A stretch of 61,529 nt of DNA from Spirochaetales bacterium (GTDB lineage: Bacteria > Spirochaetota > Spirochaetia > SZUA-6): contig JALUUM010000013.1 in NCBI GenBank assembly GCA_027021365.1, forward strand, positions 1 to 61,529. Reading direction: 5' to 3'. Each line of letters starts with the position of its first letter. Position 1 is the stretch's first letter. The notes beneath the pieces were generated by a model. That model made no database searches and was not told the DNA's origin. It was given only the letters and a program-made list of their open reading frames with translations. A program made the translations under genes and the position numbers. Positions 34,832 through 45,803 of the stretch are shown piece after piece.

Positions 34832-36337
34832 CTATGTTTGCTTTCGTAAATAGTAAAATACGTCATTCCAGCGTAGTTCCTTCTTAAACTCTTCCAGGGT
34901 GGTCTTATCGTTGATCAATAAATATTCTATTCCTAACATATCTGCAAAATCCTCAAGATACTCTGAATCTAAGGCCTGACTAAATCCCGTATGATGTGCA
35001 CCACCGGCCAATATCCAGGCACTAGCAGCAGTAGGTAGATCGGGTTTTGGGATCCATACAGCTCTTGCAACAGGAAGTTTTTTTAATTCTAATGGAGGCT
35101 CCACCACATCAACCTCATTAACTATCATTCTAAATCTGTTACCCATATCTACAATTGATGCATTTAATGCTTTACCTGTCTTTGCATTAAAAACCAGCCT
35201 TACCGGATCAGCCTTTCCCCCGATAGATAGGGGATGGATTTCTAGTGATGGTTTTTGGGCGGCAATAGAGGGACACACTTCCAACATGTGTGCTCCAAGT
35301 ACCATTTTGTTTTTTCCCTTAAGGTGGTAAGTATAATCTTCCATGAAAGATGTACCGCCATTTAAACCGGAAGACATAACTTTCATCGCTCGAACAAGAG
35401 CAGCTGTTTTCCAATCTCCTTCTGCTCCAAATCCATACCCAGCTTCCATAAGACGCTGAACAGCGAGTCCAGGTAATTGGGAAAGTCCGTGTAGGTTTTC
35501 AAATGTTGTGGTGAAACCTTTAAATCCGCCCTCTTCTAAAAAATGTTTTAATCCAAGTTCTATTTTCGCTGCTTCAATTAATGAGCTACGTCTTTCACCG
35601 TTTTTCTGTAATTCGGGAGATAATTGATACTCTTCTTCGTATTGTAAGAGTAAACTATTTATTTCGTTATCGGTAATTTGATCTGTATATTTAACAAGAT
35701 CTCCCAATCCGTATCCGTTGACGCTATAACCAAACCTGATCTGAGCTTCCACTTTATCTCCTTCGGTTACCGCAACATCTCTCATATTATCACCAAAGCG
35801 GGCTATTTTTAATCCATGGGAGTCCTGATAGGCACAAGACGCTCGTAGCCAAATGATTAGTTTGTTTAACAAGTTCTGTTCCTGCCAATATCCCACAAGA
35901 ACTTTACGGTTAATTCCCATGCGAGAAACAATATGTCCGAATTCTCTCCCTCCGTGTGCGGATTGGTTTAAATTCATATACTCCATGTCAATATTTTCCC
36001 ACGGTATTTCTTGATTAAACTGTGTATGCAAATGCAATATGGGTTTTTTCAGCAATTTTAATCCGGATATCCACATCCTGGCCGGAGAAAATGTATGCAT
36101 CCAAAAAATTAGGCCGGCACATTTTTTTGATTTGTTTGCTTCGTTACATAGGTTGATAATTGAACCAGCGTTTGTTAAAACAGGCATGTTTACGAATTTG
36201 ACTGGAATGCTTACCGCATCAGCTATGCCCTTTGTTATTTTTTCCGAATGTTCTTTAACCATGTTGAGAATTTCTTCTCCGTAAAGGTGTTGGCTTCCAG
36301 TAATGAACCAGAATTCATAATCTTTCAAATCAATCAT
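34832..36337 (-). CDS. araA: L-arabinose isomerase
   Basis: This 501-residue enzyme converts L-arabinose to L-ribulose. The start is taken at ATG 36337, with AGGAG 8 bases upstream. A GTG three codons earlier overlaps that site. The N-terminal [14 protein letters not shown] is diagnostic. Expected metal/catalytic residues appear in order: Glu in GFGAEGDWK, Glu in [10 protein letters not shown], His in VLGAHMLEV and His in GGAHHTGFS. It lies third in the minus-strand ara operon, 39 bases after araD. Confidence 0.96.
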   Translation of the reverse strand: MIDLKDYEFWFITGSQHLYGEEILNMVKEHSEKITKGIADAVSIPVKFVNMPVLTNAGSIINLCNEANKSKKCAGLIFWMHTFSPARMWISGLKLLKKPILHLHTQFNQEIPWENIDMEYMNLNQSAHGGREFGHIVSRMGINRKVLVGYWQEQNLLNKLIIWLRASCAYQDSHGLKIARFGDNMRDVAVTEGDKVEAQIRFGYSVNGYGLGDLVKYTDQITDNEINSLLLQYEEEYQLSPELQKNGERRSSLIEAAKIELGLKHFLEEGGFKGFTTTFENLHGLSQLPGLAVQRLMEAGYGFGAEGDWKTAALVRAMKVMSSGLNGGTSFMEDYTYHLKGKNKMVLGAHMLEVCPSIAAQKPSLEIHPLSIGGKADPVRLVFNAKTGKALNASIVDMGNRFRMIVNEVDVVEPPLELKKLPVARAVWIPKPDLPTAASAWILAGGAHHTGFSQALDSEYLEDFADMLGIEYLLINDKTTLEEFKKELRWNDVFYYLRKQT

Positions 36338-36376
36338 ATCAGGCACTCCTTTTTAATTTTAATATTGTTAATAATC

Positions 36377-37078
36377 TTAGCCATTTTGTCCGTAGTAAGC
36401 ACCAGAGCCATGTTTCCTAAAATAGTGCTTTTCCCTTAGACTATTTTTTAAGGTTGGGACATGCGGATTTATCATGATTGAATAGAAAGCTATCTTTGCT
36501 ATCTCTTCTAAAACCCTGGAATTGTACACTGCTTTTAAAGCGTTATTGCCCCATGAAAAAGGACCGTGACATGCAACCAGAACCATCTCGATCTCTTTGT
36601 AATTGAGATTTTTAAAACATTTTATAATCTGATTACCGGTTTCTTCTTCATAATCTTTCTTAATTGCATCATCTTCCAGAATATCAGTCAAAGGTATGTC
36701 AGTAACAAGATGGTCAGCATGTGTTGTGCCCAAGATAGGAATCGGTTTTAATGCCTGAGCCCAGGCTACTGCATATGGAGAATGGGTATGACAAATACCA
36801 CCGATTTCTTTAAAAGCTCTGTACAAAACCGAATGTGTTTTTGTATCAGAGGATGGTTTTAAATTACCGTCAACAACAGTATTATCTTCTATATTGACGA
36901 TAATCATGTCATCAGGTGTTAGTTCGGCATAAGGGACACCACTTGGTTTTATGGCAAAAACTCCGAGGCTTGAATCGAAAGCACTGACATTACCGAATGT
37001 ATAAATTGCTAGGTTCTGTTTAGGAATCTCCATATTCGCTTCATATGCCTCTCGCTTTAGTTCCGTATATTTTGCCAT
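36377..37078 (-). CDS. araD: L-ribulose-5-phosphate 4-epimerase
   Basis: This 233-residue class-II-aldolase-fold enzyme turns L-ribulose-5-phosphate into D-xylulose-5-phosphate. ATG 37078 is preferred: AGAGG precedes it and the resulting MAKYTELKREAYEANMEIPK matches the family start. The longer frame to 37108 would overlap araB. GNVSAFD, the substrate-phosphate loop IKPSGVPY, and zinc ligands in CHTHSPYA and a later His are present. The start follows the araB stop by one base, so the two are coupled. Confidence 0.94.
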   Translation of the reverse strand: MAKYTELKREAYEANMEIPKQNLAIYTFGNVSAFDSSLGVFAIKPSGVPYAELTPDDMIIVNIEDNTVVDGNLKPSSDTKTHSVLYRAFKEIGGICHTHSPYAVAWAQALKPIPILGTTHADHLVTDIPLTDILEDDAIKKDYEEETGNQIIKCFKNLNYKEIEMVLVACHGPFSWGNNALKAVYNSRVLEEIAKIAFYSIMINPHVPTLKNSLREKHYFRKHGSGAYYGQNG

Positions 37079-37079
37079 T

Positions 37080-38762
37080 TCAAACCTCTGTTTTTGTATA
37101 TTTTTCAATGAGATTTCCTAATAGTTTATATTTCGTATAGAGACGATCATATATTTTAGTATTAGATGGATTTGGGACATATTCTGCATCGAAGCCACTG
37201 CCCATTGCTTTCTGAGCATCTTCTATGGTCTTAAAGGAACCAGAAGCAACGGCTGCAAATTCAGCAGCACCAAGGGCAACGGTTTGTTCTGTTCTTGCTA
37301 CTCTTATCCTTCTATTAATCACATCAGAAACTACCTGAACAACAAAAGGGGATTTCTTGGAAACTCCACCTATACCAATAACATCTTTTATGTGAATACC
37401 TTCTTCTTCGAATCGTTCGATAATGCTCCTTGTTCCGAAAGCAGTTGCTTCCACAAGAGCTCTAAAAATCCTTGGGGCATCACTACCTAGTGTCAAGCCT
37501 GCTATTGCACCCCTTAAAAATTGATTTGCATAAGGGGACCTACGTCCATTCAACCAATCAAGGGCAAGTACAGATGAACTTCCTGGTTTTATCCTTAAAG
37601 CTTCCCTGGAGAGTTGGTCTATTATTATGGCATCAATCTCATTTTTTATTTTTTTGGATTTTTCCTTATCAATGATACTTATCTTATGCATTAAAGAGAG
37701 TGGCCAAGCCAGCATTTTTTTAAACCAAGCATAGATATCTCCGAATGCAGACTGTCCGGCCTCAAGGCCGATCATATTGGGAATAATTGATCCTTCAACC
37801 TGACCGCATATGCCTTTTACCAACCTGTCTCTTAGAATATCTTTTGATACAACAATCATATCACAGCTCGATGTTCCCATAACTTTTACCAGCGTGCCGG
37901 GTGATATACCACCTCCGACAGCACCCATATGTGCATCAAATGCGCCTGTTCCTACAACAACATTTTCTGATAGTCCTAATTTAGCAGCCCATTTCGGAGA
38001 TAATGTTCCTGCGGGTATATCGGCGGTATATGTTTCTGTGTACAATCGTTCTCTTAGTATGGGGAGACGCTTATCGAGCCTTTCTAAAAAATCAACTGAG
38101 GGGAGTCCTGAAAAAGAGGGATGCCACATTGCCTTATGACCGGCTGCACAGCGGCTTCGTTTTATTTTGTGCAGATTCCTATTGCCAGTCAGCACTGCAG
38201 GAATCCAATCACAATGTTCAAGCCAACTATATGCTGCTTTGCTGATTTCTTCATTTGTTCTTATTATGTGAAGTATTTTCGCCCAAAACCATTCTGCGGA
38301 ATAAACTCCTCCTTCGTATTTTGTATAATCGATTCCACCCCATGAATGAGCCAGTGTGTTTATTTCTTCAGCCTCTTTAACAGCTGTGTGATCCTTCCAT
38401 AAAATGAACATTGCATCCGGATTGTTGTAAAAATTCTCAGTTAGAGATAATGGAATTCCTTCTTTATTAACCGGAACAATTGTAGAACCAGTTGTAGCAG
38501 CCGAGATTCCCCTTATATAGGAATGTGTTCTGCTGGGTATTTCTTGCAAGGCCCTTAATATTGCATTCTCCATTGATTCAAGATAATCAGAGGGGTGTTG
38601 CCTGAATTGATTTATATCTGCATTGCAAAATTCCCCCTTTATCCACCTTGGATAATTAACAACGGATTCACTTAGGATCTCACCGTCTGCCGTGTTTACG
38701 ATAATGGCACGACATGAATCAGTACCGAAATCAAGACCAATTACAAAATTATCCATATTCAT
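37080..38762 (-). CDS. araB: Ribulokinase
   Basis: This 560-residue FGGY-family sugar kinase phosphorylates L-ribulose. ATG 38762 is chosen because GGAG lies 5 bases upstream. The frame extends ten codons further without such a site. The N-terminal ATP-phosphate motif VIGLDFGTDSCRAIIVN, the middle GTGAFDAHMGAVGGG and the C-terminal GIGGVSKKSPFVVQVVSDVINR are typical. It is the first gene of the araBDAM operon behind the promoter at 38884-38911. Confidence 0.95.
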   Translation of the reverse strand: MNMDNFVIGLDFGTDSCRAIIVNTADGEILSESVVNYPRWIKGEFCNADINQFRQHPSDYLESMENAILRALQEIPSRTHSYIRGISAATTGSTIVPVNKEGIPLSLTENFYNNPDAMFILWKDHTAVKEAEEINTLAHSWGGIDYTKYEGGVYSAEWFWAKILHIIRTNEEISKAAYSWLEHCDWIPAVLTGNRNLHKIKRSRCAAGHKAMWHPSFSGLPSVDFLERLDKRLPILRERLYTETYTADIPAGTLSPKWAAKLGLSENVVVGTGAFDAHMGAVGGGISPGTLVKVMGTSSCDMIVVSKDILRDRLVKGICGQVEGSIIPNMIGLEAGQSAFGDIYAWFKKMLAWPLSLMHKISIIDKEKSKKIKNEIDAIIIDQLSREALRIKPGSSSVLALDWLNGRRSPYANQFLRGAIAGLTLGSDAPRIFRALVEATAFGTRSIIERFEEEGIHIKDVIGIGGVSKKSPFVVQVVSDVINRRIRVARTEQTVALGAAEFAAVASGSFKTIEDAQKAMGSGFDAEYVPNPSNTKIYDRLYTKYKLLGNLIEKYTKTEV

Positions 38763-38883
38763 TTTAACTCCAGTATTCTCTTTTATTAACAAAGGGCTTT
38801 ATATGAACTTGATCATAATATTCTTTATAGATCAGGTTTATATGCACTGCCGCCCTGCTGAATTAAATCTTTTAATTATTTTT

Positions 38884-38911
38884 ATTATATTTTTACCGAA
38901 GATTGCGTCAA
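38884..38911 (-). promoter_or_regulatory. araBDAM promoter
   Basis: Reading the minus strand, TTGACG (38911-38906), a 16-base spacer and a perfect TATAAT (38889-38884) form a strong vegetative promoter about 120 bases ahead of the araB ATG. The upstream edge of the -35 box overlaps the large palindrome at 38910-38949 by two bases, so a protein bound there would touch RNA polymerase. Confidence 0.75.
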
Positions 38912-38949
38912 TATCAAAAATAATGATTTTAATCATTATTTTTGATATT
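38910..38949 (-). promoter_or_regulatory. 40-base perfect palindrome, likely ara operator
   Basis: Two 19-base arms (38910-38928 and 38931-38949) are exact reverse complements around TT, with a core TAATGATT / AATCATTA. It lies between the 3' end of the ArsR-type regulator gene and the araBDAM -35 box. No T-run follows on the minus strand, so it is more likely a protein-binding site than a terminator. The adjacent ArsR-type protein is the obvious candidate binder. Confidence 0.65.
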
Positions 38950-39025
38950 AATGGAGAAACTTCTAGGATTTTTAAATAACTTCGCTTTGAAGGTTAAGTT
39001 TTTAAGGTATGAATCTACCCGAGAA

Positions 39026-39958
39026 TTAGAAGTAAAGGCGGAGTACAATATCGTGGTTGTAATTGCCAAACCCTCTTCCGAAAATGTTTATACCGCCAAT
39101 ATTTTCTGCATCTTCTTTAACACCGATCTTGACACGAATTGAGTGGTGATCTTGCAGATTAAGATCATTTATCCGAATATCGGAGACTTTAACTCCATCA
39201 ACAAATGAACCTTCTTTATTGGTGCTCCAACATTTTTGCAGGCCATATTGTGAACCCTTAAGTTTCCACCATTCAGGAGTATAATTGCCTCTTCTATCAC
39301 CGAAATCTCCGGGGGATGTCCAAGTGCCAATTTCTACTTCATTTACCCATACTGTTATATCGGAACGCCAGTTTGGATTCGTCCCGGGAACTTCAGATGA
39401 AAGTTCCATGATGATTTCCATCTTTTCAGGAGATTTATTTCTTGAAAGTGCATTGTTCGGAAATTGGTACTCGACAAATCCTTTTTCGAACCATAACAAT
39501 CCTGCTTTTACACGTTCCGGTTCGAGAAAGGACTCAGGATAATCCAGATATCCTATAATTTTTTCAGGTGAGCATATACCACAAGGAGGGGAAATATCAT
39601 ATTGAATAAAAAGACCGACAGGCATTTCAACTTCAATAAAATTGTCTTCTTCTTTTTTGTTATCATAGAATTTTATAATATATTCTTCATAAATAGGATA
39701 ACATGTTTTTTGATTTCCTCTTGATGCTTTATGTGTTTTCGTTTCGATAAGCCCTGCTTTTTCCAATGCCATAACATTTGTTGCGACAGTAGATTGAGGA
39801 AGGTTGAGATATTTAGCTAGTTCGTTAATATTTTTTTCTCCATGCATTAGAGCTTCTATTATGCTTATTCTTATTTCAGAGGCGAGAGCTTTTAAAACAG
39901 ATAGATCTTTTTTTAATTCAATTATTAAAATGCGTCCTTGCCTTTTTGAATTAATCAT
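39026..39958 (-). CDS. ArsR-type regulator with beta-rich C-terminal domain
   Basis: This 310-residue protein has an N-terminal winged helix (about 15-95: LKALASEIRISIIEALMHGEKNINELAKYLNLPQSTVATNVMALEKAGLI). A long C-terminal part (about 110-310), rich in beta strands and aromatic residues, includes CGICSPEKIIGYLDYPESFL, NWRSDITVWVNEVEIGTWTSPGDFGDRRG and GGINIFGRGFGNYNHDI. That part is not a standard ArsR metal sensor and looks more like a carbohydrate-binding sandwich. GGAG lies 8 bases ahead of the ATG. It sits directly upstream of the ara operon and its palindrome, so it probably controls pentose use. The effector is unknown. Confidence 0.8.
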   Translation of the reverse strand: MINSKRQGRILIIELKKDLSVLKALASEIRISIIEALMHGEKNINELAKYLNLPQSTVATNVMALEKAGLIETKTHKASRGNQKTCYPIYEEYIIKFYDNKKEEDNFIEVEMPVGLFIQYDISPPCGICSPEKIIGYLDYPESFLEPERVKAGLLWFEKGFVEYQFPNNALSRNKSPEKMEIIMELSSEVPGTNPNWRSDITVWVNEVEIGTWTSPGDFGDRRGNYTPEWWKLKGSQYGLQKCWSTNKEGSFVDGVKVSDIRINDLNLQDHHSIRVKIGVKEDAENIGGINIFGRGFGNYNHDIVLRLYF

Positions 39959-40136
39959 AGATGATCTCCAGAAATATACTTTATTATATCCTGAATCCGT
40001 GTAATTGGAAAGCTGTAGTCAAAAAGAGTTAGTTTTAGTTTTCTTATAATATTCAAAGGCGTTAATTGCCAATATTCTCCGGAGCAGTTACCAGTATGAA
40101 AAGCTCCAGAGATCGTTTTTTTCTAATCACTATAGC

Positions 40137-40398
40137 TTATCCTCCCTTTAGTCTGTGCCGTTTCAAACCAGTATACGGGTAACTCCCTTCTCGAAGTTCA
40201 CAGCTTAGCATGTAACCTTCACAGTTTATATAGCTGAAAATCGGATGATAGCCGTCAAACTGTTTGTATGTACGGCTTACCCCTTCTCTTTTACCTTTGG
40301 AATTATCAAAGGGTGAGTAGCCTGCATCCAAAGGAAAATAGTTGCGATCTTCTAAGAGGGCCCTTCCTAAAGGATTTGTGTTTGTAGTACATGCTTAT
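40137..40398 (-). pseudogene. IS1380-family transposase remnant
   Basis: A stretch of about 86 codons without a plausible start, beginning after an in-frame TAA, reads PLGRALLEDRNYFPLD, then SPFDNSKGKREGVSRTYKQFDGYHPIF and GYMLSCELREG. This is the internal catalytic-domain signature of IS1380-type transposases (DNSKTKKEGVSRTYKGFDGYAP in relatives). After ELREG the frame drifts and stops, while complete enzymes continue for some 300 residues. No terminal inverted repeats were recognised. It fills most of the gap between the two regulator genes. Confidence 0.78.
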
Positions 40399-40442
40399 AG
40401 TACATAAATAAAACAATAAAATGAGCAAATTGAAAACCTGTT

Positions 40443-41468
40443 CTAAATCTTTATCAATGATTCTCTTTTTATGAAAGGGGCGGGAAGCAAAACTTTTTTA
40501 CTTATATTCTGTTTATTTACATATTTTTCATTTAATACAGAAATTAATTCACCGATAAGACATTTAAAATCAAATCTAAATGTTGTAAGCCCGGGAACTA
40601 TTTCTCTGGCTAAGGGTATATCATCACAGCCAACAACAGATATTTCCTGTGGTATCTTTATCCCTTCTTCTGAAAGGCTTTGTATTAAACCGATTGCCAT
40701 CCAGTCGTTTGCAGCAAAAATTGCTGTTGGTCTTTCGTTGCTGCTGAAATCTTTGATTATGGTTTTTCCGGCATTATACCCACAACTCCAGTTCATCTTT
40801 CCCGGAATTTCTTTTACAATTACCCCGCTACCTTCAAGTGCATCGAAAAATCCCTTTCTTCTGTAATTTGATGAGGGATACTTTGCAGGACCACTTATAT
40901 GTAATATGCGCTTGTGGTTGTATTCAAGAAATTTTTTTGCTGCCATGTATCCGATCTTATAATCATCGAAATAAATCTGAGAGATATCTTCGTCTTCGGG
41001 ATAACATTGTACAGCGATTATATATTTAAAAGTGTTTTTGATTTTTGTAAGGATACGGGTATTAAGGAGACCTACAATTATTAGAGGTATATGAGGGGAT
41101 GCCCCGTTTATTCTGTCAAAATCATAAATTGACAATTGTATGGATTCACGTGAAAGCCATGTGGTAAGTTCTGCCAAAAAAGCTTTAAAAAAGGGGTCAT
41201 TTGTTTTAATATCTGGTGCTATAATCAACTGTATGGAATTGATGTCTGAAATCGGAGTGATATACGTACCACTCCCCTGTTTCTGGATTAAAAGACCTTC
41301 GTCTATTAGAACCTTAAGGGCTGCACGTAGTGATAATCTACTAACGCCGAGTTCTTCAGCCAGAACCCTTTCTGGTGAAATACGTATAAGCTTGTCTTCA
41401 CGGATAGCAAGTAACTGTTTTCTCAAAATCTCGGTCAAATTATCCTTAAGTAATGGTTTTGCCTTCAC
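40443..41468 (-). CDS. AraR-like regulator: GntR winged helix + LacI-type effector domain
   Basis: This regulator of about 341 residues starts at GTG 41468, which has AAAGGAG upstream. The longer frame to a TTG at 41540 has no ribosome binding site and would run through the promoter. The DNA-binding domain (about 1-72) has ISPERVLAEELGVSRLSLRAALKVLIDEGLL and wing KQGSGTYI. The rest is a LacI/periplasmic-binding fold (IGYMAAKKFLEYNHKRILHISGP, ERPTAIFAANDWMAIGLIQSLSEEGIKIPQEISVVGCDDIP). This is the layout of Bacillus AraR, which senses L-arabinose. It is divergent from abfA and a likely reader of the GGTA repeats. Confidence 0.88.
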   Translation of the reverse strand: MKAKPLLKDNLTEILRKQLLAIREDKLIRISPERVLAEELGVSRLSLRAALKVLIDEGLLIQKQGSGTYITPISDINSIQLIIAPDIKTNDPFFKAFLAELTTWLSRESIQLSIYDFDRINGASPHIPLIIVGLLNTRILTKIKNTFKYIIAVQCYPEDEDISQIYFDDYKIGYMAAKKFLEYNHKRILHISGPAKYPSSNYRRKGFFDALEGSGVIVKEIPGKMNWSCGYNAGKTIIKDFSSNERPTAIFAANDWMAIGLIQSLSEEGIKIPQEISVVGCDDIPLAREIVPGLTTFRFDFKCLIGELISVLNEKYVNKQNISKKVLLPAPFIKRESLIKI

Positions 41469-41511
41469 AGATGTTCGTTTCTCCTTTATATCTTTATATA
41501 TAGATTTATAT

Positions 41512-41540
41512 ATAATACCAATATTAGATGATTTAATCAA
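41512..41540 (-). promoter_or_regulatory. Promoter of the AraR-like gene
   Basis: On the minus strand TTGATT (41540-41535), 17 bases and TATTAT (41517-41512) precede the GTG at 41468 by about 45 bases. The spacer ends in ATATTGG, so TTGGTATTAT at the -10 resembles one half of the GGTA direct repeat found at four other promoter regions, which would fit autoregulation. Confidence 0.5.
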
Positions 41541-41681
41541 GTAAATGCTTAACTATGACAAATCAATTGTTTTTTAAAGAAATTATCATGCCTAATTACT
41601 GAAAATATCATACAATTTCCTTTAGTGTATAATTATTACAGGGGAAAAAGTTAGAAAAGAGAATTTTTATAAAAATATTAT

Positions 41682-41744
41682 TTGACATATTGGTACTATA
41701 ATGGTATAGTCGTGTTCATGAAATTCGGTCACGGTATAATCGTG
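41682..41744 (+). promoter_or_regulatory. abfA promoter with GGTA direct repeats
   Basis: TTGACA (41682-41687), 17 bases and TATAGT (41705-41710) form the promoter. Two GGTA copies (41692 and 41703) are exactly 11 bases apart, and the second runs into the -10. A further direct repeat, GGTATAGTCGTG at 41703-41714 and GGTATAATCGTG at 41733-41744, lies over and after the start of transcription. The rest of the 337-base gap 41469-41805 is A+T-rich and holds no gene. Confidence 0.65.
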
Positions 41745-41784
41745 AATAAAGGTGTTAATGTTTTAAAATTAATTTTACTACTAA

Positions 41785-43311
<1,527 letters not shown>

Positions 43312-43368
43312 TTAAATACCGTATAAGAATATTTTTTAAAACTATAAGAAATAGTTTGGGGGGTGATT

Positions 43369-44664
43369 ATGAGAGGAAATGCAGGTTGTTATGATGAACT
43401 GAGAGAATATATGGAAGCAATACCTATTATAGACTGTCATGATCATACTGATTACTGTAAGCCCAGATATATTGACCCTGTGCAGGTTATTGTGAATGGC
43501 TATTTTGTCAGTGATATTCAGAGCGCTTCATCGGATAGAGATATACAGATTATTAATGACTATAATCTTTCTCTTGAACAACGATGGCCTGTTCTGAAAA
43601 AAGCATGGGAAAGAACATGTTATACAGGATATGCCAAAGTAACAAAACTTGTTCTGAAAAAGTTCTACAATGAGGATAATATTTCTCTCGATGCACTCAA
43701 GCGCATGAAGGATAAACTCCTTGATCTTGAAAATGAGGATACCTTCAAGAAAATACTTGATGAAGCGCGTATTGTAGCACGTATCGAAAATATCCTAGAA
43801 ATAGATTACAGGCAGATTGCAGACGGCTCTTACAAACTCAGTCCGTATGGTAGATTAACCATACCGCTTCCTGCATATCATGCAGTATCAACTTATGAAG
43901 ATGTGGAACGTATTGCTTCTCCTTTGAATAGGCGAATAACGAGTTTAGATGAGTATATCGATCTGTGTTTTGATATTTTTAAAGCCTATAAAAATTATGG
44001 AGCGGTAGCATTCAAGGATCAGAGCGCCTATCAGAGAAGTTTAGCCTATGGTAATCCGGTGAAAGCAGAAGCCGAAAAGGTGTTTAACTGGTTTATGGAA
44101 GACCCGAGAAGGAAAGCATCCTATCCGGATGGAATAAAGCCCCTAGATGATTTTCTCTTTCATGAGTTTATGAGGATGGCCCGTGATTTAGCACTTCCTG
44201 TTCAGATTCATACCGGTCACATGGCGGGAATACGAAATGATATCGTGAAGACCAATGCTGCGAACTTAAGAGGTATTATTGAATTGCATAGGGATGTACA
44301 GTTCGATCTATTTCATGCAAATTGGCCATACAGCGGTGAGCTGTTGTTTATGTGCAAGAACTATCCAAATGTTTCGATTGATTTCTGCTGGGCGAATATA
44401 ATAGATCCAATTTACTGTCAGAATATGATTAAACAAGCAATCTCCAGTGTACCACATGGAAAGATACACGGATATGGATCTGATTTTGTAGGTATGGCAG
44501 ACAGAGCCTGGGCACATGCGGTGATCGCCCGTGACAATATTGCGATAGCATTGTCCGATCTAGTCGACATTGAATATATTACTTTGTCTGAAGCAAAAAA
44601 AATCGCCTACAATTTACTTTTCAAGAATGCAAATGATTTTTTTAATCTTGGAATAAAACCGTAG
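43369..44664 (+). CDS. Amidohydrolase_2-type metal-dependent hydrolase or isomerase
   Basis: This 431-residue TIM-barrel protein starts at ATG 43369 behind GGGGGG; a GTG two codons earlier overlaps that site. Metal-site features are HxH in IIDCHDHTD, His in QIHTGHMAG, and Asp in GYGSDFVGMADRAWAH. Size and the late WANIIDP region recall the uronate-isomerase (UxaC)/amidohydrolase_2 group, but identity is not close enough to name. It lies between abfA and a Gfo/Idh/MocA oxidoreductase, so the substrate may be a sugar-acid or a lactone. Confidence 0.75.
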   Translation: MRGNAGCYDELREYMEAIPIIDCHDHTDYCKPRYIDPVQVIVNGYFVSDIQSASSDRDIQIINDYNLSLEQRWPVLKKAWERTCYTGYAKVTKLVLKKFYNEDNISLDALKRMKDKLLDLENEDTFKKILDEARIVARIENILEIDYRQIADGSYKLSPYGRLTIPLPAYHAVSTYEDVERIASPLNRRITSLDEYIDLCFDIFKAYKNYGAVAFKDQSAYQRSLAYGNPVKAEAEKVFNWFMEDPRRKASYPDGIKPLDDFLFHEFMRMARDLALPVQIHTGHMAGIRNDIVKTNAANLRGIIELHRDVQFDLFHANWPYSGELLFMCKNYPNVSIDFCWANIIDPIYCQNMIKQAISSVPHGKIHGYGSDFVGMADRAWAHAVIARDNIAIALSDLVDIEYITLSEAKKIAYNLLFKNANDFFNLGIKP

Positions 44665-44766
44665 AAGTTTTGAAAATTAATTTCTGTGAGGATGTAGATA
44701 CAACTTTATTGAGTAAGAGAATTCGGAAAATCAATATTTGTTTTTTTGTACGAGGAGGAGAGGAAG

Positions 44767-45792
44767 ATGATTGAAAAAAATAGTAAAGAGGATTTAGGGA
44801 TAGGTATTATTGGCATGGGAGGGATAGCCAATGATTGTCACTTGCCTGCATATAAAAAGGCTGGTTTAAAGGTAGTTGCTGCGGCTGACACTAATACGGA
44901 AGCATTGGCCAAAGCCAGTAAACAGTGGGGGATAAAGAAGGTCTTTAAGGATTATCATGATCTTCTCATGCTACCGGAAGTTAAAATAGTGGATATTACC
45001 ACCCCTCCGATGGTAAAGGTCCCACAGGTGTTGGATGCAGTAAAAGCCGGGAAACATGTGCTTGCTCAGAAGCCTTTTTCACGCAGTTTTGAAGAGGCCA
45101 AATTAATGGTGAAGGCTGCCCAAAAGGCAGGTGTATTACTGGCGGTTAACCAGCAGGCTAGATGGATTCCTGTGCTTGCTCCGGTTAAGGACTGGATTGA
45201 AGATGGTTATATTGGTAAACCGTATTTCTGTCTTATAAGCGAACGCTTCCGAGTACAATTTCCTAAAGGCACGTGGAAAACCGAAATGGACCCTTTCATC
45301 ATAATACAGAATGGTGTGCATTATCTTGATCTGCTTCGCGGATGGTTTGGAGAACCGAAACTTGTAAATGCAGTTACAACACGTGATGAAACGAGTATAA
45401 CAATGGGTGAACACATCTCCGTGATAACATTGGAATATGATAACGCTTTAAGGGTTTGTTTTATTAATGATTGGTGTAACCGCTGTGATAATGGAGAAAG
45501 ATCGGTTTGTATTGAAGGCACAGGCGGAGGGATAAGGAGTGATATTGATTCCGGTACCATAACTCTGCACTCCGATAAACTCCCCGAAGGGGAAGTAAAA
45601 GAATACAAAACGGATGGTAAATGGTTTCCCGATGCTTTTTCCGGGCCCATGTTGGATTTAATGGAGGCTATTCGAGAAGGTAGAGAACCAAAAACAAGTG
45701 GCCGTGATAACCTTAAGACTTTACAAGTAATTTTTGCAGCTTATAAGTCAGTTAAAGAAAAAAGAGCAGTAAGACCAGAAGAAATAGTATGA
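44767..45792 (+). CDS. Gfo/Idh/MocA-family oxidoreductase
   Basis: This NAD(P)-dependent sugar or inositol dehydrogenase-like protein of about 341 residues starts at ATG 44767 with GAGGAGGAG upstream; an earlier TTG has no site. The Rossmann motif is GIGIIGMGGIAND (about 11-23). The usual EKP motif reads AQKPFSRSFEEAK, with Gln instead of Glu, a change seen in some family members. The alpha/beta C-terminal domain includes IIIQNGVHYLDLLRGWFG, with the conserved His. The gene end is 11 bases from the Tm-1-like gene. Confidence 0.88.
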   Translation: MIEKNSKEDLGIGIIGMGGIANDCHLPAYKKAGLKVVAAADTNTEALAKASKQWGIKKVFKDYHDLLMLPEVKIVDITTPPMVKVPQVLDAVKAGKHVLAQKPFSRSFEEAKLMVKAAQKAGVLLAVNQQARWIPVLAPVKDWIEDGYIGKPYFCLISERFRVQFPKGTWKTEMDPFIIIQNGVHYLDLLRGWFGEPKLVNAVTTRDETSITMGEHISVITLEYDNALRVCFINDWCNRCDNGERSVCIEGTGGGIRSDIDSGTITLHSDKLPEGEVKEYKTDGKWFPDAFSGPMLDLMEAIREGREPKTSGRDNLKTLQVIFAAYKSVKEKRAVRPEEIV

Positions 45793-45803
45793 TGGTATAA
45801 GAA

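Noticed and set aside
41469..41540. N-terminal extension of the AraR-like frame to a TTG
   Set aside because: It runs through a clear promoter and has no ribosome binding site, while GTG 41468 has AAAGGAG upstream and gives the normal GntR start.
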